Of a stretch of 64,000 bases of DNA, positions 51,396 to 60,628 are shown in pieces. Below the pieces are notes generated by a model, which did not search any database, was not told the DNA's origin, and saw nothing but the letters and a program-made list of their open reading frames with translations. Position numbers and translations under genes: made by a program. The DNA comes from Pararhizobium_B sp963838155 (GTDB taxonomy: Bacteria > Pseudomonadota > Alphaproteobacteria > Rhizobiales > Rhizobiaceae): assembly GCA_963838155.1 (NCBI GenBank), contig CAWIQE010000004.1, forward strand, positions 372,001-436,000, written 5' to 3'. How positions within the stretch are numbered: the stretch's first letter is position 1; every line of letters begins with the position of its first letter.

Positions 51396-53069
51396 ATGCT
51401 CGTACAGCTTTCGATCCGCGACATCGTCCTGATCGAGCGGCTTGATCTCGCATTCGACGACGGTTTGTCGGTGCTCACCGGCGAAACCGGTGCGGGCAAG
51501 TCGATCCTGCTCGACAGTCTCTCGCTGGCGATCGGCGGGCGAGGGGATGCGGGACTCGTGCGCCACGGTGCCGAGCGGGGGCAGGTGACGGCCGTCTTCG
51601 ACGTCGCCGCCGATCATCCCGCGCGGGCGCTGATCGCGGAAAACGGGCTCGACCACGAGGGCGACCTCATCTTCCGGCGCGTCCAGTCGTCGGACGGCCG
51701 AACGCGCGTCTTCATCAACGACCAACCCGCGAGCGTCGCGCTGATGCGGGCGGCGGGACAGCTGCTCGTCGAGATCCACGGGCAGCACGACGACCGGGCG
51801 CTGGTCGAGGCCGATGCCCACCGGCAGCTCCTGGACGCCTTCGGCGGGCTCGGGCCCGAGGTCGAGGCGCTCGGGCGCCTGTTCTCGGACGTGCGGAGCC
51901 GCGAAAAGGCGCTTCGGGACCATCGCGCCCGGGTGGAGGCCGCAGGGCGCGAGGCCGACTATCTGCGCGCCTCGGCGGAAGAGCTGGAGGCGCTCGCGCC
52001 GGTCGACGGCGAGGAAGAGGACCTGGCCGAGAAGCGGTCCGCCATGATGCGGGCCGAGAAGATCGCGGCCGATATCGCGGAGGCCGATACGGTGCTGTCC
52101 GGAAACGCGTCGCCGGTGCCGCCGGTCAGCGCGCTGCTGCGCCGGCTGGAGCGCAAGGCGGCGGAGGTTCCGGGCCTGCTCGACGACACGATCGCCGCGC
52201 TCGACGCCGCGGTCAATGCGCTGGCCGAGGCGCAGATGGCGATCGAGGCGGCGCAGCGCGGCGCGGACTTCGATCCGCGCGAGCTCGAACTGACGGAAGA
52301 GCGCCTGTTCGCGCTGCGCGCCGCGTCGCGGAAATATGCGGTTCCCGTTTCCGAGCTGCCGGCGCTGGCGGCGCGCATGTTCGGGGACCTGGCCGATCTC
52401 GACGCCGGCGAGCAGAGGCTCGGCGAGCTGGAAGCGGCGGCGGACGCGGCCGCGAAGGCCTACGACGCGGCCGCACGGAGCCTGTCGGAAAAGCGCCGCA
52501 GCGTCGGCGAGGCGCTGTGCGCGGCGGTGATGGCCGAGTTGCCGGCGCTGAAGCTCGACCGTGCGGTCTTTTCCGTCCAGATCGACAGCGACGAAACCCG
52601 CCGCGGCCCCGACGGGATCGACCAGGTGGCCTTCCACGTCCAGACCAACCCCGGCACGCGTCCCGGGCCCCTGCTCAAGGTCGCCTCCGGCGGCGAGCTG
52701 TCGCGTTTCCTGCTGGCCCTCAAGGTGGCGCTCGCCGACCGGGGATCGGCGCCGACGCTGGTCTTCGACGAAATCGATACGGGCGTCGGCGGAGCGGTGG
52801 CCGACGCGATCGGGCAGCGGCTGATGCGCCTGGCGGAAAGGGTGCAGGTGCTCTCCGTCACCCACGCGCCGCAGGTCGCGGCGCGGGCGCGGACGCATCT
52901 CCTGATCACCAAGGGGCCGAACGAGGCGTCCGGCTCCTCGGTCGCCACGCGGGTGCGCACCATGGACCGGCCGGAGCGGCGCGAGGAAATCGCCCGGATG
53001 CTGGCCGGCGCGTCGGTCACCGACGAGGCGCGGGCGGCGGCCGCACGGCTGCTATCCGAAAGTGCGTGA
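51396..53069 (+). CDS. recN: DNA repair ATPase RecN
   Basis: SMC-like protein acting in double-strand break repair. The 557-residue protein starts MLVQLSIRDIVLIERLDLAFDDGLSVLTGETGAGKSILLDSL, with Walker A at 29-36. Long coiled-coil arms run from about 150 to 360. The C-terminal half has the ABC signature VASGGELSRFLLALK and Walker B TLVFDEIDTGVGG, followed by VLSVTHAPQVAARA. An AAGGA site lies just before the ATG. No LexA-type box is obvious in the 160 bases upstream. The bamD-recN-ligA order is conserved in related bacteria. Confidence 0.96.
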   Translation: MLVQLSIRDIVLIERLDLAFDDGLSVLTGETGAGKSILLDSLSLAIGGRGDAGLVRHGAERGQVTAVFDVAADHPARALIAENGLDHEGDLIFRRVQSSDGRTRVFINDQPASVALMRAAGQLLVEIHGQHDDRALVEADAHRQLLDAFGGLGPEVEALGRLFSDVRSREKALRDHRARVEAAGREADYLRASAEELEALAPVDGEEEDLAEKRSAMMRAEKIAADIAEADTVLSGNASPVPPVSALLRRLERKAAEVPGLLDDTIAALDAAVNALAEAQMAIEAAQRGADFDPRELELTEERLFALRAASRKYAVPVSELPALAARMFGDLADLDAGEQRLGELEAAADAAAKAYDAAARSLSEKRRSVGEALCAAVMAELPALKLDRAVFSVQIDSDETRRGPDGIDQVAFHVQTNPGTRPGPLLKVASGGELSRFLLALKVALADRGSAPTLVFDEIDTGVGGAVADAIGQRLMRLAERVQVLSVTHAPQVAARARTHLLITKGPNEASGSSVATRVRTMDRPERREEIARMLAGASVTDEARAAAARLLSESA

Positions 53070-53072
53070 GGC

Positions 53073-53231
53073 TTCCGGACGGAAAACCGGGTCCCACTTT
53101 TCCTGGAATTGAGTTCTTGTTTGCGCAATTCCGGACGGAAAACCGGGTCCCACTTTTCCTGGAATTGAGTTCTTGTTTGCGCAATTCCGGACGGAAAACC
53201 GGGTCCCACTTTTCCTGGAATTGCTTTAGAA
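53073..53231. repeat. Three tandem copies of a 56-bp palindromic unit
   Basis: Copies begin at 53073, 53129 and 53185, exactly 56 bases apart; the third is cut short. Each has TTCCGGACGGAAAACCGGGT, then CCCACTTTTCCTGGAA, which can fold through GGAAAA/TTTTCC and TTCC/GGAA. The spacer TTGAGTTCTTGTTTGCGCAA separates the copies. The unit is a variant (GGGTCCC for GGTTTCC) of that at 17417 and 21886. It starts four bases after the recN stop and ends 38 bases before ligA. Confidence 0.9.
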
Positions 53232-53268
53232 AAACCGTCTCGCCAGTGCACACCGGGAACAATGCCGA

Positions 53269-55386
53269 ATGACGTCGAAACTTCGCGACAAACCCGTCGA
53301 CGAGCTGACCGAAGCGGAGGCGGCGACCGAACTCGGGCTTCTTGCCGACGAGATCGCCGAACACGACCGCCATTACTACCACGAGGACGAGCCGGCGGTG
53401 TCGGACGCCGCCTACGATGCGCTGCGGCAGCGCAACGATGCGATCGAGGTGCGGTTCCCGGCCCTCAAGCGGTCCGATTCGCCCTCCGAGCGCGTCGGCG
53501 TGGCGGTGTCGGAAAAGTTCGAGAAAGTGCCGCACAAGGTGCCGATGCTGTCGCTCGACAACGCCTTTTCCGACGAGGAGGTGGCCGACTTCATCGCCCG
53601 GGTGCGGCGGTTCCTGCGCGTCAAGGAGGACCAGGAGCTCTATTTCACCGCGGAGCCCAAGATCGACGGCCTGTCGCTGTCGCTGAGATACGAGGACCGG
53701 GAGCTCGTCACGGCCGCGACCCGTGGCGACGGCACCGTCGGCGAAAACGTTACCGCCAACGCGCGCACCATCGACGAGATCCCCGTCCGCCTGCCGAAGG
53801 AGGCGCCGGACGTCTTCGAGGTTCGCGGCGAGGTCTACATGACCAAGGCGGCCTTCGCCGAACTCAACGAACGGCAGGCGGCGGCCGGCAAGCAGACCTA
53901 TGTCAACCCGCGCAACACCGCCGCCGGCTCGCTCCGCCAGCTCGATGCGTCGGTGACGGCGAGTCGTCCGCTGAAGTTCTTCGCCTATGCCTGGGGCGAC
54001 GTGCAGCCGGGGCTTCCCGACGATACGCAGGCCGGGATGCTGGCGAAGCTCGAAAGCTACGGGTTCACGGTCAATCCGCTGACAGAGCGGCTTTCGGGCG
54101 CCGAGGCCCTCATCGGCCACTACCACCGGATCGAGGAGGAGCGGGCGGAGCTCGCCTACGACATCGACGGCGTCGTCTACAAGGTCGACGACCTGGACCT
54201 GCAGCGCCGGCTCGGCTTCGTCTCGCGCAGCCCGCGCTGGGCCATCGCGCACAAGTTTCCGGCCGAGAAGGCGCTGACGATTCTCCGGGCCATCGACATC
54301 CAGGTCGGACGGACGGGTGCGCTGACGCCGGTCGCCCGGCTGGAGCCGGTCACGGTCGGGGGCGTCGTGGTGACGAACGCGACGCTGCACAATGCCGAGG
54401 AGATCGAGCGCCTCGGCGTCAGGATCGGCGACACCGTGCGCATCCAGCGCGCCGGCGACGTCATCCCCCAGGTGCTGGGCGTGGAGAAGAGCCCGCCGGA
54501 CGCCGAGGCCTTCGAGTTTCCGACCGTGTGTCCCTGCCACCTGAAGACGGCGATCGTGCGCGAGGAGACGGCCACCGGCGGGGAGGGGGTCATACGCCGC
54601 TGCTCGGGCGAATTCGCCTGCCCCTTCCAGCGCAAGGAGCACCTGAAGCATTTCGTCTCCCGACGGGCCTTCGACATTGACGGCCTCGGCGACAAGCAGA
54701 TCGAGTTCTTCTTCGAGGACGAGGATCTGCCGATCCGAGGACCCGCCGACATCTTCACGCTCGCCGAACGCGACAAGGCCAACGCGCTGACGAAGCTGAA
54801 GAACAAGGAGGGCTTCGGCGAGGTTTCGGCCCGGAAGCTCTTCGACGCAATCGAGGCGCGGCGCACCATCCCGCTGGAACGGCTGATCTACGCGCTCGGC
54901 ATCCGGCATGTGGGCGAGCAGACGGCCAAGACGCTGGCGCGGGCCTACGGGTCCTTCGATGCGTTCCACGAGGCCGCTCTCCAGGTCGCCGGCGGCAATG
55001 CCGAGGCGGCGGAGGAGATGGACGCGCTCGACGATATCGGGCCGAGCGTCATCGAGTTGGTCGGGCGCTTCTTCGCCGAGGAGCACAATCTTCGCATGGT
55101 CGACGACCTCGTGGCGCAGCTGGAGGTCGAGCCGGCCGAGCAGGCGGCCTCCGACAGCCCCGTCGCCGGGAAGACGGTCGTCTTCACCGGGTCCCTGGAG
55201 CGCATGACGCGCGAGGAGGCGAAGGCCATGGCGGAGCGTCTCGGCGCGAAGGTCGCCGGTTCCGTCTCGAAGAAGACGGATCTCCTGGTCGCCGGGCCGG
55301 GGGCCGGATCGAAGCTCGCCAAGGCCCGGGACCTCGGCGTCGAGACCATCGACGAGGACGGCTGGTTCGACCTTATCGGCGGGTAG
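53269..55386 (+). CDS. ligA: NAD-dependent DNA ligase LigA
   Basis: Essential ligase that seals nicks between Okazaki fragments using NAD+. The 705-residue protein has domain Ia (YYHEDEPAVSDAAYDAL), the adenylated Lys131 in EPKIDGLSL, NTAAGSLRQLD, the OB fold, a Zn-finger region (CPCHLKT ... RCSGEFACPFQ), helix-hairpin-helix repeats (about 500-600) and a C-terminal BRCT domain (VAGKTVVFTGSLERMTREEAKAMAERLGAKVAGSVSKKTDLLVAG, in parts). The zinc site begins C-P-C-H rather than C-x-x-C, which I recall from other rhizobial LigA. Its end overlaps the pepP-like gene by 14 bases, tail to tail. Confidence 0.97.
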   Translation: MTSKLRDKPVDELTEAEAATELGLLADEIAEHDRHYYHEDEPAVSDAAYDALRQRNDAIEVRFPALKRSDSPSERVGVAVSEKFEKVPHKVPMLSLDNAFSDEEVADFIARVRRFLRVKEDQELYFTAEPKIDGLSLSLRYEDRELVTAATRGDGTVGENVTANARTIDEIPVRLPKEAPDVFEVRGEVYMTKAAFAELNERQAAAGKQTYVNPRNTAAGSLRQLDASVTASRPLKFFAYAWGDVQPGLPDDTQAGMLAKLESYGFTVNPLTERLSGAEALIGHYHRIEEERAELAYDIDGVVYKVDDLDLQRRLGFVSRSPRWAIAHKFPAEKALTILRAIDIQVGRTGALTPVARLEPVTVGGVVVTNATLHNAEEIERLGVRIGDTVRIQRAGDVIPQVLGVEKSPPDAEAFEFPTVCPCHLKTAIVREETATGGEGVIRRCSGEFACPFQRKEHLKHFVSRRAFDIDGLGDKQIEFFFEDEDLPIRGPADIFTLAERDKANALTKLKNKEGFGEVSARKLFDAIEARRTIPLERLIYALGIRHVGEQTAKTLARAYGSFDAFHEAALQVAGGNAEAAEEMDALDDIGPSVIELVGRFFAEEHNLRMVDDLVAQLEVEPAEQAASDSPVAGKTVVFTGSLERMTREEAKAMAERLGAKVAGSVSKKTDLLVAGPGAGSKLAKARDLGVETIDEDGWFDLIGG

Positions 55387-57238
55387 GGGCGGCTCGGCCG
55401 GGCGGGCCGCCCAGCGGGGCGGTTGCCGCCTTCAGCCACCCGGTCGCCTCCTCGTCGTCCAGCAGCGGCGACAGCTCGCGCATGACGGTCGCGTGGTAGC
55501 GGTCGAGCCAGTCGATCTCCGTCGCCGTCAGAAGGTCCGCGACGATCAGCCGGCGATCGATCGGCGCGAGCGTCAGCGTATCGAAGCCCAGCATGGGCTT
55601 CTCGCCGCCCGGTATTTCGCGCGGCTCGTGGACGACGAGCAGGTTCTCGATCCTGATGCCGAAGGCGCCGTTGCGATAATATCCGGGTTCGTTCGAGACG
55701 ATCATGCCGGGCAGCAGTTCCTGCATGCCGCGGCGGGAGATCGATTGCGGGCCCTCGTGCACGGACAGAAAGGAGCCGACGCCGTGGCCGGTGCCGTGCG
55801 CGTAGTCGGCGCCGGCCTGCCAGAGCGCGAAGCGCGCGAAGGCGTCGATGTCGACCCCGCGGGTGCCGGCGGGAAAGCGCAGGGTGCTGATCGCGATCAT
55901 GCCCTTCAGGACAAGGGTGAAGAACCGCCTCGCATCCTCCGGAACCGTGCCTACGGCGACGGTGCGGGTGATGTCGGTCGTGCCGGCGAGGTACTGGCCG
56001 CCGGAATCGACGAGGTAGAGCTCGCCCGGCTGCAGGGTGCGGTTGGTCGTCTCGTTGACGCGGTAATGGATGATCGCCCCGTGGGGGCCCGCGCCCGAAA
56101 TCGTGTCGAAGGAGACGTCCCTCAGCGGCATCTGCAGGCGCTCGCCGGTGCGTGCCCTCGTCGCTTCCAGCCGGCGGGCGGCGGCGATCTCGTCGACGGT
56201 CCCGGGGGGCTGCCGGTCGAGCCAGGAAAGAAAGGCCGCGACCGCCGCTCCGTCCTGGCGGTGCGCCGCACGGGCGCCGGCGATCTCGACCGGGTTCTTG
56301 ACCGCGCGCGGCAGTCGCGCCGGGTCGGTTCCCTCGACGACCGCACCGCCGGCCGCCTCGACGATGCGGGCGACGGCGCAGGGCGCGAGGCCGGGGTCCA
56401 GGAGTATCGCCGCGCCGGCGGCAGCGAGATCCGACAGCGTTTCGGCGAAGGCCTCGGGCGGCACCAGGCGGCAGAGACTTTGCAGATGGTCCTTCGCTTG
56501 CGCGCCGAGCTTGGCGTTCTCGACGAAGAGGACGGGCTCGTCCGATGCCGGCACGACGGCGCGCGCAAGCGGATGGGGCGTATGCGGCACGTCGGCGCCG
56601 CGAATGTTGAAGATCCAGGCGACCGACGACGGATCGGTGATGGCGGCGGCCGTAGCGCCCGCCTCGCGCACGGCCTCCTGGATCTCGGCGATCTTCATGG
56701 TGGCGGCCAGGCCGGCATGGCTTTGCTCGTGCACCGAAATCTCGCCCGCCGGCGGGGCGGGACGGTCGCTCCAGATCGCGTCGACGGGATTTCCTGCGAG
56801 GTAGACGAGTTCGCCGCCGACCTTCTCGAGCGCGGCCTGAAGGCGCCGCACCTCGCCGGTCGTATGCAGCCATGGATCGATGCCGAGGCGTATGCCCTTC
56901 CTCTTGCGCGATCCGATCCACTTGTCGGGCGGCATTTCGACGAGGTCGCCCGCCTCGAAGACGAGGGGATCCACCTGTTCGCCGAGCTGGGCGGTGTAGC
57001 GTCCGTCGACGAAGACGATCGCCTTTTCCCGCAGCACCAGGGCGACGCCCGCCGATCCCGTGAAGCCGGTCAGCCAGGCCAGTCGCTCGGCGCAGGCCGG
57101 CACGTACTCGCCCATGAATTCGTCGGCGCGGGGAACGAGCACGCCGTCGACGCCCATCGCGTCGAAACGGGCGCGCAGCTTCGATACCCGCTTCCTCCCC
57201 TCGTCCGGGGAGGCGGTCGTCGTGTAGGTCTGGAACAT
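55373..57238 (-). CDS. Aminopeptidase P family protein (M24B Xaa-Pro peptidase)
   Basis: Metallopeptidase that removes an N-terminal residue preceding proline. The 621-residue form has two creatinase-like N-domains (about 10-310) and the pita-bread catalytic domain, as in eukaryotic XPNPEP1. Metal ligands are visible in YLVDSGGQYLAGTTDITRTV (two Asp), GTGHGVGSFLSVHEGP (His), SNEPGYYRNGAFGIRIENL (Glu) and GFDTLTLAPID (region with the last Glu nearby). It is a single gene converging on ligA with overlapping 3' ends. Cytoplasmic; the role is general peptide breakdown. Confidence 0.93.
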   Translation of the reverse strand: MFQTYTTTASPDEGRKRVSKLRARFDAMGVDGVLVPRADEFMGEYVPACAERLAWLTGFTGSAGVALVLREKAIVFVDGRYTAQLGEQVDPLVFEAGDLVEMPPDKWIGSRKRKGIRLGIDPWLHTTGEVRRLQAALEKVGGELVYLAGNPVDAIWSDRPAPPAGEISVHEQSHAGLAATMKIAEIQEAVREAGATAAAITDPSSVAWIFNIRGADVPHTPHPLARAVVPASDEPVLFVENAKLGAQAKDHLQSLCRLVPPEAFAETLSDLAAAGAAILLDPGLAPCAVARIVEAAGGAVVEGTDPARLPRAVKNPVEIAGARAAHRQDGAAVAAFLSWLDRQPPGTVDEIAAARRLEATRARTGERLQMPLRDVSFDTISGAGPHGAIIHYRVNETTNRTLQPGELYLVDSGGQYLAGTTDITRTVAVGTVPEDARRFFTLVLKGMIAISTLRFPAGTRGVDIDAFARFALWQAGADYAHGTGHGVGSFLSVHEGPQSISRRGMQELLPGMIVSNEPGYYRNGAFGIRIENLLVVHEPREIPGGEKPMLGFDTLTLAPIDRRLIVADLLTATEIDWLDRYHATVMRELSPLLDDEEATGWLKAATAPLGGPPGRAAPTRR

Positions 57239-57480
57239 GGCTTGCGGAATCCTCGTGCCTTGGGGGGCCGATGCACATTATGTGTCCCGGAAGGCCAATT
57301 CAATGCGCGTCGCGATCCTTCCGCCGGGCGACTGGTGAATATTGCGTTGCACAAATTCTTTTCGCGCATGCGAAATTCGCAAGGCTCTTATGCGCAATGC
57401 CGTCTGCACATACCAGCGGAATCGCTTAAGTTAGCGGTCGTGGAGGAGTGATTGAAAACCACTCACCAGGGGACGACGAC

Positions 57481-57654
57481 ATGCGCAACAACTTTTTCCG
57501 CACGGCATTCGACCGGATGGTCGCAGCACGCGAACGCCAGGTCCGGCACTACGTCAACGGCCATCTTCTCAGCCTCGACGACGAGAGCCTGAAGGCCATG
57601 GGTCGCTCGCGCGACGAACTGCGGCGGGAAGGCGCTTCGCCCTTCCTGTTCTGA
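57481..57654 (+). CDS. Small DUF1127-like protein
   Basis: A 57-residue basic protein starting MRNNFFRTAFDRMVAARERQVRHYV and ending in LSLDDESLKAMGRSRDELRREGASPFLF. The L-x-D-x-x-L-x-x-x-G-x-x-R-x-E/D pattern is that of DUF1127 (YjiS-like) proteins, which in rhizobia affect RNA turnover, phosphate and nitrogen metabolism. Most DUF1127 proteins have a W-x-x-x-R arm in the first half; here it is only weakly matched. A 13-bp palindrome TGCGAA-A-TTCGCA lies at 57369-57381, and a strong terminator follows at 57675. Confidence 0.75.
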   Translation: MRNNFFRTAFDRMVAARERQVRHYVNGHLLSLDDESLKAMGRSRDELRREGASPFLF

Positions 57655-57674
57655 TTTCTCCCAGGACTGACGGA

Positions 57675-57710
57675 GAAAAGGCGGCGCTTCGGTGCCGCCT
57701 TTTCTTTTTT
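57675..57710. terminator. Intrinsic terminator between DUF1127 gene and prmA
   Basis: GAAAAGGCGGC (57675-57685) pairs with GCCGCCTTTTC (57694-57704), followed by TTTTTT. On the opposite strand the stem is followed by the same A/T arrangement, so it can end both the DUF1127 transcript and the convergent prmA transcript. Confidence 0.85.
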
Positions 57711-57733
57711 CGTTCGCCGGCGCCGGATCGAAC

Positions 57734-58607
57734 TCAGTCGAGAAGCAGCGTCACCCAGCCGTCGCGCCAGAGCGTCCGCCGGTGCGCGAAGCCCTGCAGG
57801 GTGTAGGCGGAGATGACCTTCCAGCGCTGGTCCGCCAGGATGCCGGACAGGATCACCCGGCCGCCCGGCGCGAGGTGCCGCCGGATATCCGGCGCCATGC
57901 GCATCAGCGGGCGGGCGAGAATGTTGGCGACGATCAGGTCGAACGGGCCCTTCGCGCCTGAAGTCGGATGCGTGGAAGCCGGAGGCCGTGGCCACGCGGA
58001 CGCCGGTGCGCACGACGTTGCCCTGCATGTTGCGCCGGGCGATCGCGGTTGCGACGGGGTCGACGTCCGTCGCCAGGACGCGCGCCGGCGTGAGCTTGCG
58101 GACCGCGATCGCCAGCACGCCGCTCCCGGTGCCGAGGTCGAGGGCACGGCGCGGCGGTTGGCGGCGCACCGTGTAGGCGATCATGTCCAGGCAGCCGGCC
58201 GTCGTGCCGTGATGGCCGGTGCCGAAGGCCTGGGCGGCGTCGATCTCGATGGCGCGTTCGCCGGGCCGCACGCGTTGGCGATCGTGCGAGCCGTGGACGA
58301 CGAACCCGCCGGCGCGGACCGGCGCCAGGCCTTCCAGCGATTTCGACACCCAGTCGATGTCCGGCAGGTGCTCGATCCGGATGTCGGCGCCGGGAAGGAC
58401 CGCCTCGACGAGCGGGCGGAGCTTTTCACGGAGGACCGCCTCCTCGTCGGCCTCGCCGTAGACGGAGGCCTCCCAGACGTCCTGACGCTCGTCGATCTCC
58501 ATGGTGGACAGGGCACGGCCGTCCTCCTCGAAAACCGCGCTCATCGCATCGAGAAGCCGGGCAGCGTCGCTTTCCGTCCCGGTGGTGAAGAGTTGAATCT
58601 GGCTCAA
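57734..58607 (-). pseudogene. prmA: Ribosomal protein L11 methyltransferase with a single-base frameshift
   Basis: PrmA trimethylates ribosomal protein L11. The first frame (from 58607) encodes the N-terminal domain and the SAM site (DAAQAFGTGHHGTTAGCLDMI, ALDLGTGSGVLAIAVRKLTPARVLATDVDP, ATASGFHASDF). The match then moves to another frame, which encodes AKGPFDLIVANILARPL, LAPGGRVILSGILADQRWKVI and GWVTLLLD before a stop at 57734. The switch falls near 57950-57960, where one base appears extra. Corrected, the length is about 290 residues, the family norm, and no key motif is lost. The choice between a real mutation and a sequencing error in a GC-rich run cannot be made from this sequence alone. 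PrmA is dispensable in E. coli. Confidence 0.88.
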
Positions 58608-58743
58608 GGGCGGTCCTGTCTTCGGTAGCGTGCCACGGCGCGAGGGCCGTGCCGGGGCCCGGGGCGGGCCCGCAGCCTTTTATCGCGCGCCGCCGGGATT
58701 GCGAAAGGGCGTCGCGACGTAGAATCCGGCGGATCTGGCGTTC

Positions 58744-60525
58744 TCAGTCGCCCAAGGCGACCCCCTCGCGACGCGGATCGGCCCCGCCTTCGAGGCCGTC
58801 CGGCGTTATGACGATTGCCTGGAGGCCGGAATTCATCGGCTTGGAGACGGTCTGGAAACCGAGCTTCCCGAGGGGGCCGGCGAGCTTTTCGGCATCGGTT
58901 CCCGATTCGAGCTCGACGGGGCCGAAGCGGGCGAGCACGTGCGGCATGCTCACCATCCGGGCGGCGTCGAAGCCCCAGTCGATGTGCGCCACGATCGCCT
59001 GGGCGACGAAGCCGATGATCATGCTGCCGCCGGGCGAGCCGACCGCCATCACGGGCTTGCCGTCCTTCATGACGATCGTCGGGGCCATGGAGGAGCGCGG
59101 CCGCTTGCCGGGCTCGACCCGGTTGGCGATGGGCCTGCCGTCCTCCTGGGAGGCGAAGGAAAAATCCGTCAGCTCGTTGTTGAGCAGGAACCCGTTGGTC
59201 ATGAGCCGCGAGCCGAACGCGTTCTCCACGGTGGTGGTCATGGATACGACGTTGCCGTCCGCGTCGACGATGGAGAAATGGCTGGTCGAGGGAAACTCGA
59301 TGCTGCGGTCCGGCGCGTAGAGCATGGCATGGTCCCAGACCGGGCGGCCGGCGACGATCTCGCTTTCGGGCAGGGCGGTATCGCGGTCGAGCAGCCTGGA
59401 GCGGGAGGCGAGGTAGCCGGCATCGACCAAGCCGCGGGTCGGCATCGGGACGAAGTCGCTGTCGGCCATGTAGCGGTCACGGTCGGCGAAGGCCAGCCGC
59501 GAGGCGTCGGCGATCAGCCGCCAGGCCTCGGGGCTCTCGGGGCCGAGCTTGCCGATCGGGAACGGCTCGATCAGGCCGAGGATCTGCCCGACGGTCAGCG
59601 CGCCGGAAGAGGGCGGTCCCATGCCGCAGACGTCCTCGCCGCGATAGGCGACGCAGACGGGCGGGCGCTCCCTGATGCGGTAGTTGGCCAGATCGGCCTT
59701 CGAGAGAACGCCGGGGTTCTTCGGGGCCGAGCGCACGGCGTCGACGATGGCGTCGGCGATCGGGCCCGTGTAGAAGGCGTCCGCGCCGCCGGAGGACAGC
59801 GTCTGGAGCGTCCTGGCATAGTCCTCGTTCTGGCGCAGGAAGCCGGTGGGGAGCGGGTCGCCGTTCGGGAGGTAGAAATAGCCGCGCGCCTGGTTGTAGG
59901 TCTTCAGCCGGTCGTCGTCCTCGGCGATTTCCCCGTGCAGCCGGGGCGAGACCCGGAAGCCCGTGCGCGCCAGGTCGATGACCGGCCGCAGGAGGGTGTT
60001 CCAGGCAAGCTTCCCGTACCGCTTGTGCACGTCGAAAAGCAGGCGCGGCGTGCCCGGCACCCCGACCGAGCGACCGCCGACGACGGCGTCGAAGAACTTC
60101 AGCGGCCGGCCCTTCTCGTCCTGGAAAAGCGTCGGATCGGCGTCCATCGGGGCGGTCTCGCGACCGTCGAAGGTGGTCAGGCGCTGGTGCGCGGCGTCGT
60201 AGTAGACGAGGAAGGCGCCGCCGCCGAGGCCGGAGGACTGGGGCTCGACGAGACCGAGGGTGAGCTGGACGGCGACCATGGCGTCGACGGCGTTTCCGCC
60301 CTTGGCGAGAACCGTCCTGCCGGCCTCGGCGGCGATCGGGTTGGCGGCGGAAACCATGTAGCGGCGGGCATGGGCGGCCGGCTGCGACCGCTCCGCCGGC
60401 GCCGCCGCGGTCTCGGGCGATACAGCGTCGGTCGCCTGCTGCGCTCGCGCCGGAGCGGCAATCAGCCAGCCCGTCGCGATCGCGGCGAGCAGCAGGCGCA
60501 CGAGGCCTACGGCAGCTGGTCTCAT
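58744..60525 (-). CDS. ggt: Gamma-glutamyltransferase
   Basis: Periplasmic Ntn-hydrolase that cleaves glutathione and other gamma-glutamyl compounds. The start at 60525 gives 593 residues with a signal peptide (MRPAAVGLVRLLLAAIATGWLIAAPARA). Autoprocessing should occur before Thr414 (FPSTSHFSIVDADGNVVSMT), making the small subunit start. Other motifs are NAVDAMVAVQLTLGLVEPQSSGLGGGAFLVYYD, DGRETAP and SSMAPTIV with GSPGGSMIIG. All catalytic elements are intact. With the 5-oxoprolinase at 22.6-26.2 kb it could form a salvage route from glutathione to glutamate, though the two are not linked. It diverges from creA. Confidence 0.95.
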   Translation of the reverse strand: MRPAAVGLVRLLLAAIATGWLIAAPARAQQATDAVSPETAAAPAERSQPAAHARRYMVSAANPIAAEAGRTVLAKGGNAVDAMVAVQLTLGLVEPQSSGLGGGAFLVYYDAAHQRLTTFDGRETAPMDADPTLFQDEKGRPLKFFDAVVGGRSVGVPGTPRLLFDVHKRYGKLAWNTLLRPVIDLARTGFRVSPRLHGEIAEDDDRLKTYNQARGYFYLPNGDPLPTGFLRQNEDYARTLQTLSSGGADAFYTGPIADAIVDAVRSAPKNPGVLSKADLANYRIRERPPVCVAYRGEDVCGMGPPSSGALTVGQILGLIEPFPIGKLGPESPEAWRLIADASRLAFADRDRYMADSDFVPMPTRGLVDAGYLASRSRLLDRDTALPESEIVAGRPVWDHAMLYAPDRSIEFPSTSHFSIVDADGNVVSMTTTVENAFGSRLMTNGFLLNNELTDFSFASQEDGRPIANRVEPGKRPRSSMAPTIVMKDGKPVMAVGSPGGSMIIGFVAQAIVAHIDWGFDAARMVSMPHVLARFGPVELESGTDAEKLAGPLGKLGFQTVSKPMNSGLQAIVITPDGLEGGADPRREGVALGD

Positions 60526-60628
60526 CCGGATTCCCCCTCTTCGGAAAGCTGCGGCGACTGTAGCACAGTTTGCGCGGCGGCGAGCAGACCCCATATGTGT
60601 GCGGATCGTGTCATCAGGAGGCAGTCCC

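Noticed and set aside
53073..53231. CRISPR-like regular repeats at 56-bp spacing
   Set aside because: Both the unit and the intervening sequence are identical between copies; this is a tandem duplication, not repeat-spacer structure.
57369..57381. TGCGAA-A-TTCGCA palindrome as a Fur/Mur or LexA box
   Set aside because: It does not match the known alphaproteobacterial Fur/Mur or LexA consensus; kept only as a note in the DUF1127 entry.
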